A DNA stretch of 64,000 nt, from assembly GCA_013298125.1 (NCBI GenBank), contig JAAFJP010000028.1, forward strand, positions 1-64,000, read 5' to 3'. Of this stretch, positions 1 to 9,204 are shown one piece after another. The position numbers and the translations under genes are program-made. The notes beneath the pieces were generated by a model. It had not been told where the DNA came from. It searched no databases and saw only the letters and a list, made by a program, of their open reading frames with translations. Within the stretch, counting starts at the first letter, position 1; the number at the start of each line of letters is the position of its first letter. This stretch comes from Cytophagales bacterium (GTDB lineage Bacteria > Bacteroidota > Bacteroidia > Cytophagales > Spirosomataceae).

Positions 1-684
1 ACTCGACCCTGACCCTGCCGAAATGTTGGACAGCTTTTTTGTAACAAACTGAAAGGATTTTTCAGCATCATTAAAGCCCATTATTGCCTGTTGAAAACCT
101 GCCACGGCATCCGCTCCAAACATTTTTCCCGTGGGGGTTTTGGATAGCTTATTGATGTACTTTTCGGACGTTGCTTGATTGCCAGTATATTGAGTTATTC
201 CGAAACGATTTCGCTCATATTCGTAACCCTTATCCGAAAACTGACCGCCAATTTCTGCCACTTTTTTAATAGCCATTACGCCCGCTAATCCTGCCATAAC
301 ATACGGATTACTCGCTAAACCAAGCAAGCCACCACCACCCGAACCGCTACCAGTTGGGGCATTAAATCCGCTCTGATTGTTTGCGTTTGGATTGGCTAAC
401 CTTTGAACTCTGGAAAGTCCATCGTAACGAGTTCTAAGCCTATTTACTTGATTTTCAGCACTTCTTAGCTGTCGGGTATCTACTGACATGGTTCGTCTGG
501 TTTCAAGTCCACGGGTGGACAATCCTATACGATTCACTATGCCACCAATACCGCTAAACTGTTTCTCAAAATCTCTCATTCGTTTCTCCATCGTGTCAAA
601 GCCACGTTCTACATTATTCACCATTTTATTAAATGGAGAAGTAACATAGTCTTTCATTTTGAACTCAATTCCGTAAGATTCCAT
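1..684 (-). CDS. Phage tail tape-measure-like protein, partial (N-terminal 228 residues)
   Basis: The frame is open from an ATG at 682-684 to the window edge, so the C-terminal part lies outside. The visible protein starts MESYGIEFKMKDYVTSPFNK, continues with heptad-rich helical sequence (residues 20-95), then has a Gly/Ser-rich linker around residue 115 and a hydrophobic Ala/Gly segment (residues 125-145). This layout is typical of the N-terminal part of phage tail tape-measure proteins, which set tail length and are usually very long. Its position, in line with an integrase and an excisionase-like gene, supports a prophage or phage-derived element. The family call rests on architecture and context, not on a diagnostic motif. 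A secreted or structural coiled-coil protein is the alternative. Confidence 0.55.
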   Translation of the reverse strand, partial: MESYGIEFKMKDYVTSPFNKMVNNVERGFDTMEKRMRDFEKQFSGIGGIVNRIGLSTRGLETRRTMSVDTRQLRSAENQVNRLRTRYDGLSRVQRLANPNANNQSGFNAPTGSGSGGGGLLGLASNPYVMAGLAGVMAIKKVAEIGGQFSDKGYEYERNRFGITQYTGNQATSEKYINKLSKTPTGKMFGADAVAGFQQAIMGFNDAEKSFQFVTKKLSNISAGSGSS

Positions 685-707
685 AATACTATTTGGGGTT
701 AAAGTTT

Positions 708-1157
708 CTAAATTATACCGTTTCTGTTCTTCACATCTTGGACAAGTTCCAACGCTTTTTCAAGATGTTTCATTGACTCATCAAACGCTAAAAATGCGGC
801 TTCGTCTGTGGACAGGTCGGGACTTTTGGCAATAGCTTTGAACTGTGCAAAACATACCATCACGCTTGCCATAGCTTCACAATGAGAATAAAACCCGTCT
901 ATATGCTGAGGGATTCTTTTGAGTGGAAATGCAAACAATTCTCTTTTATAGATTTTCGATTGGTGCTTTAATTGTGGAGCAATCAACGTACTTTTAAAAC
1001 TCCTAAAAGGGTTATAAGTATAAAAATCTGTCTCCCATAGCTGAATGATACTTTCGAGTGTTGAGAGTTCATCTATTGCGTTTTTAATTGCATTCTCCTG
1101 TGAGAATAAAAGCCTACTGAGGTTTAAGTATTCCCGTGTTGATGATTGGCGTTTCAT
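708..1157 (-). CDS. Hypothetical helical protein of the prophage/integrative element
   Basis: 149 residues with an ATG start at 1155-1157. The sequence is helical and soluble with no signal peptide or membrane segment; its N-terminal part is rich in Ser/Leu and the rest alternates charged and hydrophobic residues. I recognise no family. It sits 23 bases upstream of the tape-measure-like gene and 4 bases downstream of the HTH gene, so the three are probably one minus-strand transcription unit. In tailed phages the gene just before the tape measure often encodes a tail assembly chaperone, but nothing in the sequence proves that here. Confidence 0.55.
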   Translation of the reverse strand: MKRQSSTREYLNLSRLLFSQENAIKNAIDELSTLESIIQLWETDFYTYNPFRSFKSTLIAPQLKHQSKIYKRELFAFPLKRIPQHIDGFYSHCEAMASVMVCFAQFKAIAKSPDLSTDEAAFLAFDESMKHLEKALELVQDVKNRNGII

Positions 1158-1161
1158 GGTT

Positions 1162-1464
1162 TTACGACTTCTTTTTAGCGTGTATAGCCTTTAAAGCCAA
1201 AAGCACTTCGCTACGTTTATACCGTACACCACGACCAAGCCTATAAGGAATTAATAAGCCTTTTTTGCCATGCTCAACACAGGTAGGTTTGGTTATTCCT
1301 AAAAAGTCGCAAACTTCATCCTGAGTCATAATTTTCTCCTCATCGTTGGGGGTCGGGGGCGGGGGAGTGAATGATTTTAGACGGGTTTCTATAATTCCAT
1401 CTATTTCATTTAGAAGTGTTACGAAGTCAATTTGTTGCACCTGTAACATTTTGGGGGTTGTCAT
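1162..1464 (-). CDS. Excisionase-like helix-turn-helix DNA-binding protein
   Basis: 100 residues from the ATG at 1462-1464. A TTG 15 bases further upstream is in frame but lies inside the terminator hairpin of the preceding gene, so I reject it. After a Pro-rich linker (about residues 33-38) comes a MerR/HTH_17-type winged helix: MTQDEVCDFLGITKPTCVEH, then LIPYRLGRGVRYKRSEV. This is the pattern of helix-turn-helix proteins annotated as excisionase family (substrate recognition FLGIT, wing R-x-G-R-x-V-R-Y). Such proteins direct excision or act as small regulators in integrative elements. The tyrosine recombinase two genes upstream on the same strand fits that role. Confidence 0.75.
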   Translation of the reverse strand: MTTPKMLQVQQIDFVTLLNEIDGIIETRLKSFTPPPPTPNDEEKIMTQDEVCDFLGITKPTCVEHGKKGLLIPYRLGRGVRYKRSEVLLALKAIHAKKKS

Positions 1465-1502
1465 AAAAAAAGCCGTCAAACGTTGTATTTCGTTTGACGG
1501 CT
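1465..1502 (-). terminator. Rho-independent terminator after the 1587-2312 gene
   Basis: Perfect 12-bp stem AGCCGTCAAACG (1471-1482) / CGTTTGACGGCT (1491-1502) with an 8-nt loop. On the minus strand it is followed by a T run (A run 1465-1470 on the plus strand). It ends the transcript of the upstream coiled-coil gene. Confidence 0.8.
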
Positions 1503-1586
1503 CAAAGTTCTATAAAATAAAATCTGATTATTAAATTTGACTTTTTGCGTTAAATTTTACCTTGTAATGTACTGATATTTAGACAA

Positions 1587-2312
1587 TTATAGATTATTTT
1601 TTTCTTTAAACTTGCGTACTATTTCGATATTTTCAGATACAGCCGTTTTAAACGTCTTTTCCTTTATTTCAAAAAGTTTCATTGAGTTATTTTGGGCTTT
1701 AACTTCTGGTTCTCCATTTTTTAATCTTTCTAAATAATCTAATACCATATTTTTATCCCTGATGATTGTTTCTAATTTTTTAGTCTTTTTTTCTTGATTT
1801 TTAACAAGGGCGTTTTGTGGGTTTATATCCTCTAATTCCTCAATCCTACTCTCAATATTATTATAGTGGTGAACGTTTGCCAAATCCATTGCAAGCATAT
1901 TTAAAGCCTTATTCATCGTTAAATTTCTACTTTCTAAATCAATTCTTTTGCCCTCTAAATACTCTTGCTTAAAATGTAATTTATCAACTGTCCAAATATC
2001 TATAAAAGCGTTTTTTAATACTTCTATTTCGGACAATATAGACTTTGAGCGTTTTATATTATTTTCGAGTGAACTTTCAATTATATCTAAGTGGCTTCTA
2101 AGCTCCTCCTCCATTCGTTCCCATTGTCGAGAATTAGGAATAAATACACTTTCATGCTCCCGCTCAAAAACCTCCTCTTCTATTCCGTCAATCCATAAAT
2201 CCCCGTTCTTTTGAAAATATGCTTTTTTACCTAAAAATTCCTTTGATACCTCATTTTCATACTGTACCATATCGTCAAAAATAAATTCTATGTAACTATC
2301 TAAGGTTTTCAT
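1587..2312 (-). CDS. Hypothetical coiled-coil protein
   Basis: 241 residues, ATG at 2310-2312, no signal peptide. The sequence is highly charged with Glu/Lys/Asn-rich heptads over roughly residues 70-235, so it is expected to form long helices or coiled coils. The N-terminal 60 residues contain Tyr and Trp (DLWIDGIEEEVFE) and may form a small globular part. I recognise no family. It lies between the recombinase and a strong terminator and is transcribed in the same direction, so it is probably cargo or an accessory gene of the integrative element. Confidence 0.6.
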   Translation of the reverse strand: MKTLDSYIEFIFDDMVQYENEVSKEFLGKKAYFQKNGDLWIDGIEEEVFEREHESVFIPNSRQWERMEEELRSHLDIIESSLENNIKRSKSILSEIEVLKNAFIDIWTVDKLHFKQEYLEGKRIDLESRNLTMNKALNMLAMDLANVHHYNNIESRIEELEDINPQNALVKNQEKKTKKLETIIRDKNMVLDYLERLKNGEPEVKAQNNSMKLFEIKEKTFKTAVSENIEIVRKFKEKNNL

Positions 2313-2382
2313 AATATTATGTTTTCAAGCGGAGGAAACGCCATAAAACGCCATTCCTCCACGTGGTTAAGGATTGGTTAAA

Positions 2383-3798
2383 TTATTGGTGATTTCGCAT
2401 AATTTCAGCGTGTTCATTTTTAGACACCTTGACATATCCCCAGAATACCTTTTCGTCTGATTGCCCCATCATTGACATTATAGACTTGATAGGTACGCCT
2501 TTTTTATACTGATTGGTCGCAAATGTTCGCCTACTACTGTGAGCCGATATTAAATCCCATCTTGGTAATACCTCCTCTTTACCGTGTGGATTTAGTCGGG
2601 TGTACGTTTCGTGAAGACTTGGGGCTAACTGTGCCACCTCTTTAAGATATTCGTTATAATTTTGATTGCTGATTGGCGGAGGAAAACCGCTATTGTACTT
2701 ATAGAAAATTCCCATAACTACTTGATTCATAGGAATAATGACTTTACTTTTTTCTTTTTTTCGTGCCTTGCCTTTGGTAGCAATGATTTCAAGATTGAAG
2801 CCAGTACCAGACTTTTTCACATTATCAGCATCAAGTTTAACAAGGTCAGAAAAACGCAAGCCTGTATTCGCTCCTATCATAAACATATCCCTCACCTTGT
2901 CTAATTTCAAATTGTCGAACAAATCCAAGTCGTGCAACTCTGATACTTCATGTTCTGATAATGCTATTTCATCTGCAACGGACGTAATGGTCTTAAATCC
3001 CTTTGACTGATACGCAAGATTTTTATTTGTCCCGTGTTCGGTTGCTTCGTGGAGAAATGTTTTGAGTGTCTTGATATGCTTTCCCATCGTTGAAGGGGCG
3101 TAACCTTTTTCATTAGACATATAGCTAATATACTCATTGTAGAACTTCATATCCACGACATCAAAATCTAAATTATACTCATTATCCTCATTAAATTCTA
3201 TCAGGACTTTTTGGGTAGTGCGGTAAACTATTGTAGTCGCTTTGTTGATTCTGATTCCATCTACTAACCTTTTTCCGTTTTCTGAGTCTTGGATAAACGT
3301 TTCTATGAAGTCAAATAAATTTACTTTATCATCCTCTGGGGTGAGGTAGTTAAATAGGGCTTGTACTAATTCGTCTTTTGATATTAACCGATTTTCTTTC
3401 TTTGATTCTACGATTAACGTACTCATAAAGTCGTTTATATCGGTTGCAAATTGTTCTACTTCACTTTTTCCATTGAGGTAGGATATAATTTCGCTTTTCA
3501 TTATATCCTTACTTAGATGCAGTCTTTCATCGACAAAGGATTTTAGGCTATTTAGATAATTATTTGTGAAGGTTGCCACGTCCTGACCATTAGCACCTGT
3601 GAGCAAATTTTTAGGTAGTGTTACTTGCGGAAATCCTACACTTGTTTTCACTTCACATTTATTAGAGTCCCAATGTTTGGGCAAAACTTTAATTCCAGTT
3701 CCTACCACCAATTGCTCTTGCCCATACCTCAATCCAAGATATATGATTTCTGACTTTTTGGAAGTAGCTTTGCGTAAATAGAAAAACGCTTTTGCCAT
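2383..3798 (-). CDS. Tyrosine recombinase/integrase (Bacteroidota phage or ICE type)
   Basis: 471 residues from the ATG at 3796-3798 (MAKAFFYLRKATSKK). A TTG 14 codons upstream is also in frame but this ATG gives the usual start of the family. Order of parts: N-terminal arm-binding domain (residues 1-90), SAM-like core-binding domain (about 150-270), C-terminal catalytic domain. Catalytic residues are visible: Arg in GANTGLRFSDL, His and Arg in SAHSSRRTFATN, and the Tyr nucleophile in VFWGYVKVSK; the residue before the Tyr motif is Trp where many relatives have His. It catalyses integration and excision. It sits at the edge of the element with its start facing the att-like site at 4001-4035. 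Repeated TGGTTAAG-type words flank it (2363-2382 and 3858-3880) and could be arm-type binding sites. Confidence 0.9.
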   Translation of the reverse strand: MAKAFFYLRKATSKKSEIIYLGLRYGQEQLVVGTGIKVLPKHWDSNKCEVKTSVGFPQVTLPKNLLTGANGQDVATFTNNYLNSLKSFVDERLHLSKDIMKSEIISYLNGKSEVEQFATDINDFMSTLIVESKKENRLISKDELVQALFNYLTPEDDKVNLFDFIETFIQDSENGKRLVDGIRINKATTIVYRTTQKVLIEFNEDNEYNLDFDVVDMKFYNEYISYMSNEKGYAPSTMGKHIKTLKTFLHEATEHGTNKNLAYQSKGFKTITSVADEIALSEHEVSELHDLDLFDNLKLDKVRDMFMIGANTGLRFSDLVKLDADNVKKSGTGFNLEIIATKGKARKKEKSKVIIPMNQVVMGIFYKYNSGFPPPISNQNYNEYLKEVAQLAPSLHETYTRLNPHGKEEVLPRWDLISAHSSRRTFATNQYKKGVPIKSIMSMMGQSDEKVFWGYVKVSKNEHAEIMRNHQ

Positions 3799-4000
3799 GT
3801 GTTCGATTTGTGATTTAGTAATTTTGTATTCGACACACAAATATAGTTAAATTCAAATTGGTTAAGCACATGGTTAAGCATTTTTCTTTATCAAAACAGC
3901 ATTTAACTTGTATTAATTTAAACTCAAATTGAAAATTATTTTCATAAGTTGTTTAAATTCAGATATTTATATAAGTTTTTAGGCTTTACAGAAAATAGGC

Positions 4001-4059
4001 GTTTTAAGGGTCGTTAGTCCCGTCCAGACCGCAAATAGCACTTCTTTTGAAGTGCTATT
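4001..4059. repeat. att-like sequence, copy 1, with adjacent hairpin
   Basis: The core TCCCGTCCAGACCGC (4018-4032), preceded by TTTTAAGGG, matches 14 of 15 bases of a second copy at 15210-15224. It lies just outside the integrase promoter side, where element boundaries normally fall. It is followed by a perfect hairpin AATAGCACTTC / GAAGTGCTATT (4034-4044, 4049-4059). I read it as a duplicated attachment core, possibly the 3' end of an RNA gene with its terminator. No intact tRNA precedes it. Confidence 0.5.
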
Positions 4060-4125
4060 CGTGTTTTAGGAGGTTACTGGTAGGTGTTTTTTAGAGATTT
4101 TTGTTTTTTGAGGCTGATTTTCTAT

Positions 4126-4156
4126 TTTGGGAGTTGGCTTTTTTGTTTTACATTTG
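4126..4156 (+). promoter_or_regulatory. Promoter of the hsdRMS operon
   Basis: TTTG (4126-4129), 19-nt spacer, TACATTTG (4149-4156). This is an exact match to the Bacteroidota vegetative consensus TTTG-N19-TAnnTTTG. It sits 28 bases before the hsdR ATG, and no plus-strand gene lies directly upstream. Confidence 0.75.
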
Positions 4157-4184
4157 AATTCTATTTAAAATCAAACATACCTAT

Positions 4185-7100
4185 ATGGCTTTTAACGAAA
4201 ACACCCGTGTAAAAATCCCCGCAATACTTCACCTTTGTCGCCTTGGATATACCTATTTGTCTCTGAAAGAATTGGAGACCGAAAGCTCTACAAACATTCT
4301 TACTGATATTTTCACGGCGAGTATTCTTCGGATTAATCCTTCCTTAGAGCCTTCACAAACCAAGCGTATTTTTGAAGATGTTTCTCTCGTACTCGAAAAT
4401 GAGGATTTGGGAAAGGCTTTCTATGAAAAAATTACGGCTACTTCGGGCGTGAGATTAATTGACTTTAAAAATTTTGATAATAATTCGTTTCACGTTGTTA
4501 CGGAATATACTTTCAAAAATGGGGAAGATGAATTTCGCCCAGATATTACGCTGTTTATCAATGGTATGCCTTTGGCAATTATTGAGGTAAAAAAGCCTGA
4601 TAACGAACGTGGGATTCTTGCTGAAACTGACAGGATGCGGGATTCTCGAAATAAAAATAAAAAATTCCGAAAGTTTATCAATCAGTTTCAATTATTAGTT
4701 TTTTCTAATAATATGGAATATGACTCAGAGGCAATTGTGTCAATTCAAGGGGCTTTTTATGCCACAAGTTCCTATTCAGATGTACGAATTAATACTTTTA
4801 GAGAAGAACATACTTTCGACCTTGATACCTTACTAAAACCAGAAGATGATGATTTAGAAACCTTTGTTTTGAAAGATAACAACCTCAATGTTATCAAACA
4901 TTCTGATGAGTTTATTACCAACAAAGATACCAATACGCCCACTAATCGAATTCTTACTTCTTTGTTCAATAGGGAAAGATTTGAGTTTTTGCTCAGGTTC
5001 GGGATTGCATACGTGAAGGGAGAGAAAGGACTCGAAAAACACATCATGCGTTATCCTCAATTGTTTGCGACCAAAGCCATCGAAGCAACCATTGAAAGAG
5101 GTGAGAAAAAAGGTATTATTTGGCATACACAAGGAAGCGGGAAAACGGCTTTGGCTTTCTTCAATACTCATTATTTAACTGATTATTACCAACGTAAAAA
5201 TATTGTTCCCAAATTCTATTTCATCGTTGATAGACTTGATTTATTAGACCAAGCCGTTAGAGAGTTTAACAGTCGAGGGTTGAAAGTTCATACGGTAAAT
5301 TCAAAAGAAGAATTAATTACTGATTTTCAGGCTAAAAAAGCTATTCATAATATAACAGGACAACGAGAAATTACGGTTGTCAATATCCAAAAATTCAAGG
5401 AAGAAACCCATGTCCTCAAAACGGATGATTATGACTTAAATACACAACGTATCTACTTTTTGGACGAAGTACACCGCAGTTATAATCCTTCTGGAAGTTT
5501 CTTGGCTAATCTTTTCAATGCTGATAAAAATGCTATCATCATCGGACTCACAGGTACGCCTTTGATTGCCACCGATAGACGCTCAAAAGATACATTCGGG
5601 AATTATATTCACAAATTTTATTACAACCAATCCATTGCCGATGGTTATACCCTCAAATTGATTCGTGAGGGAATTGAAACGCAGTACAAAATGCAGTTGG
5701 CAGAGATTCTGAAAGAATTAAATATTCAGAAAGGAGGCATCGAAAAGAGGCAAATCTACGCCCATGAGCGTTTTGTTGAGCCTATGTTAAAATACATCGT
5801 TGATGATTTTGAGAATAGTCAAATCAAATTTGGCAAGCAAAATATTGGGGCAATGGTGGTTTGTGATAGTTCGGAACAGGCAGAACAATTATTCAAGATT
5901 TTCAATGAAAAATACGTTGTTCCAAGAATCGTCTCAATGGCTCAGTTTAAGAGTCAGTACCCGATGGCAGCCGAGGATTCTTCTGAATATAAACTACCTA
6001 AACCGCTTACAGGGGCTTTGATTTTGCATGATGCTGGCTCAAAAGATGAAATAAAGAAACAGATTCAGGATTTCAAAGAAGGAAGAATAGATTTTCTTTT
6101 CGTTTATCAGATGCTCCTGACGGGTTTTGATGCTCCACGCTTGAAAAAACTCTACATTGGACGTATCGTAAAAGACCATAATCTCTTGCAAACCCTTACC
6201 CGTGTAAACCGTCCATATAAGGACTTTCGATTTGGGTTTGTGGTGGATTTTGCGGATATTCAGAAAGAATTTGATGCCACCAACAAAGCCTATTTTGATG
6301 AACTTCAAGACGTTACAGGCGATGAGTTAGAAACGTATTCTAATCTCTTCAAATCCAAAGAAGAAATTGAGGCGGAAATCAAGGAAATCAAAGAATTATT
6401 GTTTCATTTTGACTTGAAAAATCGTGAACTTTTTTCACGACAAATTCAACAGATTCAAGACAAAAAACAGATTTTGGATATAAGAAAGGCTTTGGCTAAT
6501 CTGAAAAATATCTATAATCTTATCCGTCTGTATGGTCATTTTGATTTACTCGATAAAACAGATTTTCGTCTCTTCAATGACCTATACAAAGAAGCTGACA
6601 GGCACGTGGCTACCCTTAATCAAAAAGAAGCCATCGAAAATGATTCTGAAAATACCAATCTGTTGAACGTGGCTCTCGAAAACATCCTCTTTATGTTTCG
6701 GAAAGTCTCGGAGAATGAGTTAATTTTGGCTGATAAGCTGAAAGATACGCTTCGTAAAACTCGGGAAGAAATGGCTCATAATTTTGACCGAAACGACCCC
6801 GTTTTTGTCTCACTTTTTGAGGAATTGAAACGACTTTTCAAAAATAAAAAATTAGATGAAGTCTCTCAGGACGAAATGACCGCCAACATCGGAGCTTTGA
6901 AAATTATCTACAACAAAGCTCTCGAAATCAATCGGAAGAATAATCTATTGAAAGCCAAATACGATAACGATACTAAGTACGTCCGTGTACATAAGCGTAT
7001 TGTGGAACAAGGCAAAATCTCTAAGCGTGAGTCAGAAATCCACGAAACCCTCACGCTTATCAAACAGGAAGCTGACGATAAAGTGTTGTTAAACAATCGA

Positions 7101-7262
7101 ATAATGGATAATGAAGGCTATTTTGAGCAAATGATTCAGAGGTCTGTTATCCAAAACTTCAAAAAATCAACCATTAAATTAGAACCCGATTCTGCCCGAT
7201 TTGTCAATCATGCCATCGTGACAGAATACACAAATGAATTTTTAGGAAAAACCCCATGGTAA
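4185..7262 (+). CDS. hsdR: Type I restriction endonuclease subunit R (HsdR)
   Basis: 1025 residues, the normal length of HsdR. It is the motor and nuclease subunit of the type I restriction complex: it translocates unmethylated DNA using ATP and cleaves it at a distance. An N-terminal PD-(D/E)xK nuclease domain is visible (RPDITLF near residue 118, then IIEVKK near 133). The SF2 helicase core follows: Walker A TQGSGKT near 316, DEVHRS (motif II) near 426, and QTLTRVNRPY (motif VI). The C-terminal third is helical and should contact the methylase. The stop overlaps the hsdM start by 7 bases, indicating translational coupling. The frame looks intact. Confidence 0.95.
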   Translation: MAFNENTRVKIPAILHLCRLGYTYLSLKELETESSTNILTDIFTASILRINPSLEPSQTKRIFEDVSLVLENEDLGKAFYEKITATSGVRLIDFKNFDNNSFHVVTEYTFKNGEDEFRPDITLFINGMPLAIIEVKKPDNERGILAETDRMRDSRNKNKKFRKFINQFQLLVFSNNMEYDSEAIVSIQGAFYATSSYSDVRINTFREEHTFDLDTLLKPEDDDLETFVLKDNNLNVIKHSDEFITNKDTNTPTNRILTSLFNRERFEFLLRFGIAYVKGEKGLEKHIMRYPQLFATKAIEATIERGEKKGIIWHTQGSGKTALAFFNTHYLTDYYQRKNIVPKFYFIVDRLDLLDQAVREFNSRGLKVHTVNSKEELITDFQAKKAIHNITGQREITVVNIQKFKEETHVLKTDDYDLNTQRIYFLDEVHRSYNPSGSFLANLFNADKNAIIIGLTGTPLIATDRRSKDTFGNYIHKFYYNQSIADGYTLKLIREGIETQYKMQLAEILKELNIQKGGIEKRQIYAHERFVEPMLKYIVDDFENSQIKFGKQNIGAMVVCDSSEQAEQLFKIFNEKYVVPRIVSMAQFKSQYPMAAEDSSEYKLPKPLTGALILHDAGSKDEIKKQIQDFKEGRIDFLFVYQMLLTGFDAPRLKKLYIGRIVKDHNLLQTLTRVNRPYKDFRFGFVVDFADIQKEFDATNKAYFDELQDVTGDELETYSNLFKSKEEIEAEIKEIKELLFHFDLKNRELFSRQIQQIQDKKQILDIRKALANLKNIYNLIRLYGHFDLLDKTDFRLFNDLYKEADRHVATLNQKEAIENDSENTNLLNVALENILFMFRKVSENELILADKLKDTLRKTREEMAHNFDRNDPVFVSLFEELKRLFKNKKLDEVSQDEMTANIGALKIIYNKALEINRKNNLLKAKYDNDTKYVRVHKRIVEQGKISKRESEIHETLTLIKQEADDKVLLNNRIMDNEGYFEQMIQRSVIQNFKKSTIKLEPDSARFVNHAIVTEYTNEFLGKTPW

Positions 7263-8884
7263 CACAAGATTTTACAGTAAAAACAAAAGAATTAATTGAT
7301 AACCTCAAATCCGTTTGTACGTCTTACGGACTCGGAAATGATGGAAACGAGTTCAAAATCATTACGCAGGTTTTCTTGTATAAATTTATGAACGATAAGT
7401 TTGGCTATGATGTCAAACAGATTGATGAAAAACTCAAAAGTGCAGAAAGTTGGGAACAAACCATTCTGACCTTTTCGGATGATGAATACGAAATGCTATT
7501 GATGGAGTTGAAGCCCGACAGTGCTAAACTCAAACGTGACCACTTTCTTTCAACCCTTTTTGACCGTCAGAACCAACCAGAATTTGCCAAACTTTTTGAC
7601 GATACCCTTCGTGATATTGCGATTTACAACAACGATATTTTCTCGGTAAAGACAGGTACAGGCTCTAAAATCACTCTTTTTGATGAATTGAGTAACTATA
7701 TTTCAGACAGTTCACAACGAGATAATTTTTGCCGTGCTATCGTCAATCAGTTGATTACTTTCAATTTTGAAAAAGTCTTTGACCAAAAATTTGACTTCTT
7801 CTCGACCATCTTTGAATATCTCATTAAAGACTACAACAAAGACGGTGGCGGTAAATACGCCGAATATTATACGCCCCAAGCCGTTGCCAAAATCATGGCA
7901 GAAATTTTGGTCGAAAATGCTCCTAAAAACGTTACTTGCTATGACCCCTCGGCGGGTTCGGGGCAGTTATTGATGAGCCTCGCCCACCAAATTGGCGATG
8001 ACCGCTGTTCGATTTATTCGCAAGATATTTCCCAAAAATCATCGGGGATGTTGCGGCTCAATTTGGTACTGAATAATTTGGTACATTCTATCCAAAACAT
8101 CATTCAGGGCAATACTATCAAAGAACCTTATCATAAAGACAAAGAGGGTAACCTGAGAAAGTTTGACTACGTAGTCTCGAATCCGCCTTTCAAATTAGAT
8201 TTTAGTGATTATCACGAAGACCTCAACGCCAAAACCAACAATGAGCGTTTCTTTGCGGGTGTGCCTAATATTCCGAATAAAGACAAGGATAAAATGTCAA
8301 TCTATTTGCTTTTTATTCAGCATATTATGTACTCGCTGACCACAAAAGGCAGAGCCGCCATCGTTGTGCCAACGGGTTTTATAACGGCTCAGAGTGGCAT
8401 TGAACGCAAGATTCGGGAGAAATTAGTGAATGATAAAATGCTACGGGGCGTAGTATCGATGCCCAGCAATATTTTTGCTACGACAGGAACAAACGTCTCG
8501 ATTTTGTTCTTGGATGCTGCCAATACCAAAGGCGATATTGTGTTGATGGATGCCTCCAAACTCGGCACTACGGTAAAGGATGGCAAAAATCAAAAAACGC
8601 TACTCTCGCACCAAGAAGAACAGAAAATTATTGACACCTTCAACCGCCACGAAGCCGTTGAGGATTTTTCGGTGGTGTTGAGCTACGAACAAATTGCCGA
8701 AAAGAATTACTCGTTTAGTGCGGGGCAATATTTTGAAGTAAAAATTGAATATACTGACATTACCGCCGATGAATTTAAAGAAAAAATGGACGGTTTTAAA
8801 GGGAATTTGAGCAAGCTCTTTGCAGAATCAAAAAGCCTTGAAACAGAAATACAAAAGCAATTGGAGGGGCTGAAATATGAGTAA
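7256..8884 (+). CDS. hsdM: Type I restriction-modification DNA methyltransferase subunit M (HsdM)
   Basis: 542 residues. An N-terminal helical HsdM_N domain (about 1-150) is followed by the N6-adenine methylase fold: S-adenosylmethionine motif I DPSAGSGQLL near residue 229 and the catalytic motif IV NPPF near 309. With HsdS it methylates adenine in the target site, and with HsdR added it forms the restriction complex. Its ATG overlaps the end of hsdR. Its last codons are ATGAGTAA, which once overlapped the start of hsdS directly; that junction is now separated from the present hsdS by 320 bases carrying a decayed second copy of the hsdM tail. Confidence 0.95.
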   Translation: MVTQDFTVKTKELIDNLKSVCTSYGLGNDGNEFKIITQVFLYKFMNDKFGYDVKQIDEKLKSAESWEQTILTFSDDEYEMLLMELKPDSAKLKRDHFLSTLFDRQNQPEFAKLFDDTLRDIAIYNNDIFSVKTGTGSKITLFDELSNYISDSSQRDNFCRAIVNQLITFNFEKVFDQKFDFFSTIFEYLIKDYNKDGGGKYAEYYTPQAVAKIMAEILVENAPKNVTCYDPSAGSGQLLMSLAHQIGDDRCSIYSQDISQKSSGMLRLNLVLNNLVHSIQNIIQGNTIKEPYHKDKEGNLRKFDYVVSNPPFKLDFSDYHEDLNAKTNNERFFAGVPNIPNKDKDKMSIYLLFIQHIMYSLTTKGRAAIVVPTGFITAQSGIERKIREKLVNDKMLRGVVSMPSNIFATTGTNVSILFLDAANTKGDIVLMDASKLGTTVKDGKNQKTLLSHQEEQKIIDTFNRHEAVEDFSVVLSYEQIAEKNYSFSAGQYFEVKIEYTDITADEFKEKMDGFKGNLSKLFAESKSLETEIQKQLEGLKYE

Positions 8885-9204
8885 AAAGAATGACTACAAA
8901 ACTGCAACGCAGCGTAGCAGTTTTGGTAATTAAAGTCAAAAGCAAATCAGCAGACAGCTTCTGTTGATTTGACAAATTCAAAAAATATATGGAAATACTC
9001 CCTAAACATACGAATTTTTAATAAGTGAGAAGCCTTCTCACTTATTGATTATACAGATTTGACAACTTTTTAAAAGTTGTCAAATCTCGATATACCCGAA
9101 ACGATTAGGTAATACAAAAAATAAAATAATCATAAAAATGCACAAAGCAAATAGCCCGCAAAACAATAATACAAAAGCAAGGGGAGGGAATGAGATATGA
9201 GTAA
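8841..9204 (+). repeat. Duplicated hsdM-hsdS junction enclosing four hairpins
   Basis: The last codons of hsdM plus ATGAGTAA (8851-8884) recur exactly 320 bases later at 9171-9204 with 29 of 34 bases identical. The second copy still reads QKQ-EG-YE in the hsdM frame before stopping, so it is a decayed hsdM tail. Between them lie an 18-codon frame from ATG 8877 and four inverted repeats: CAAAACTGC 8897-8925, CAAATCA 8943-8971, a perfect 12-bp stem 9020-9046, and a perfect 15-bp stem with a 1-nt centre 9056-9086. No long gene is present in this gap. It looks like a scar from replacement of an earlier hsdS. Confidence 0.7.

Noticed and set aside
1346-1534. Plus-strand frame of 62 codons over the excisionase-like gene
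   Set aside because: It overlaps the HTH gene and the terminator hairpin and has no recognisable features.
3900-4035. Complete tRNA gene ending at the att-like sequence
   Set aside because: The 80 bases upstream are AT-rich and give no D or anticodon arm; only a 3'-end-like fragment is present.
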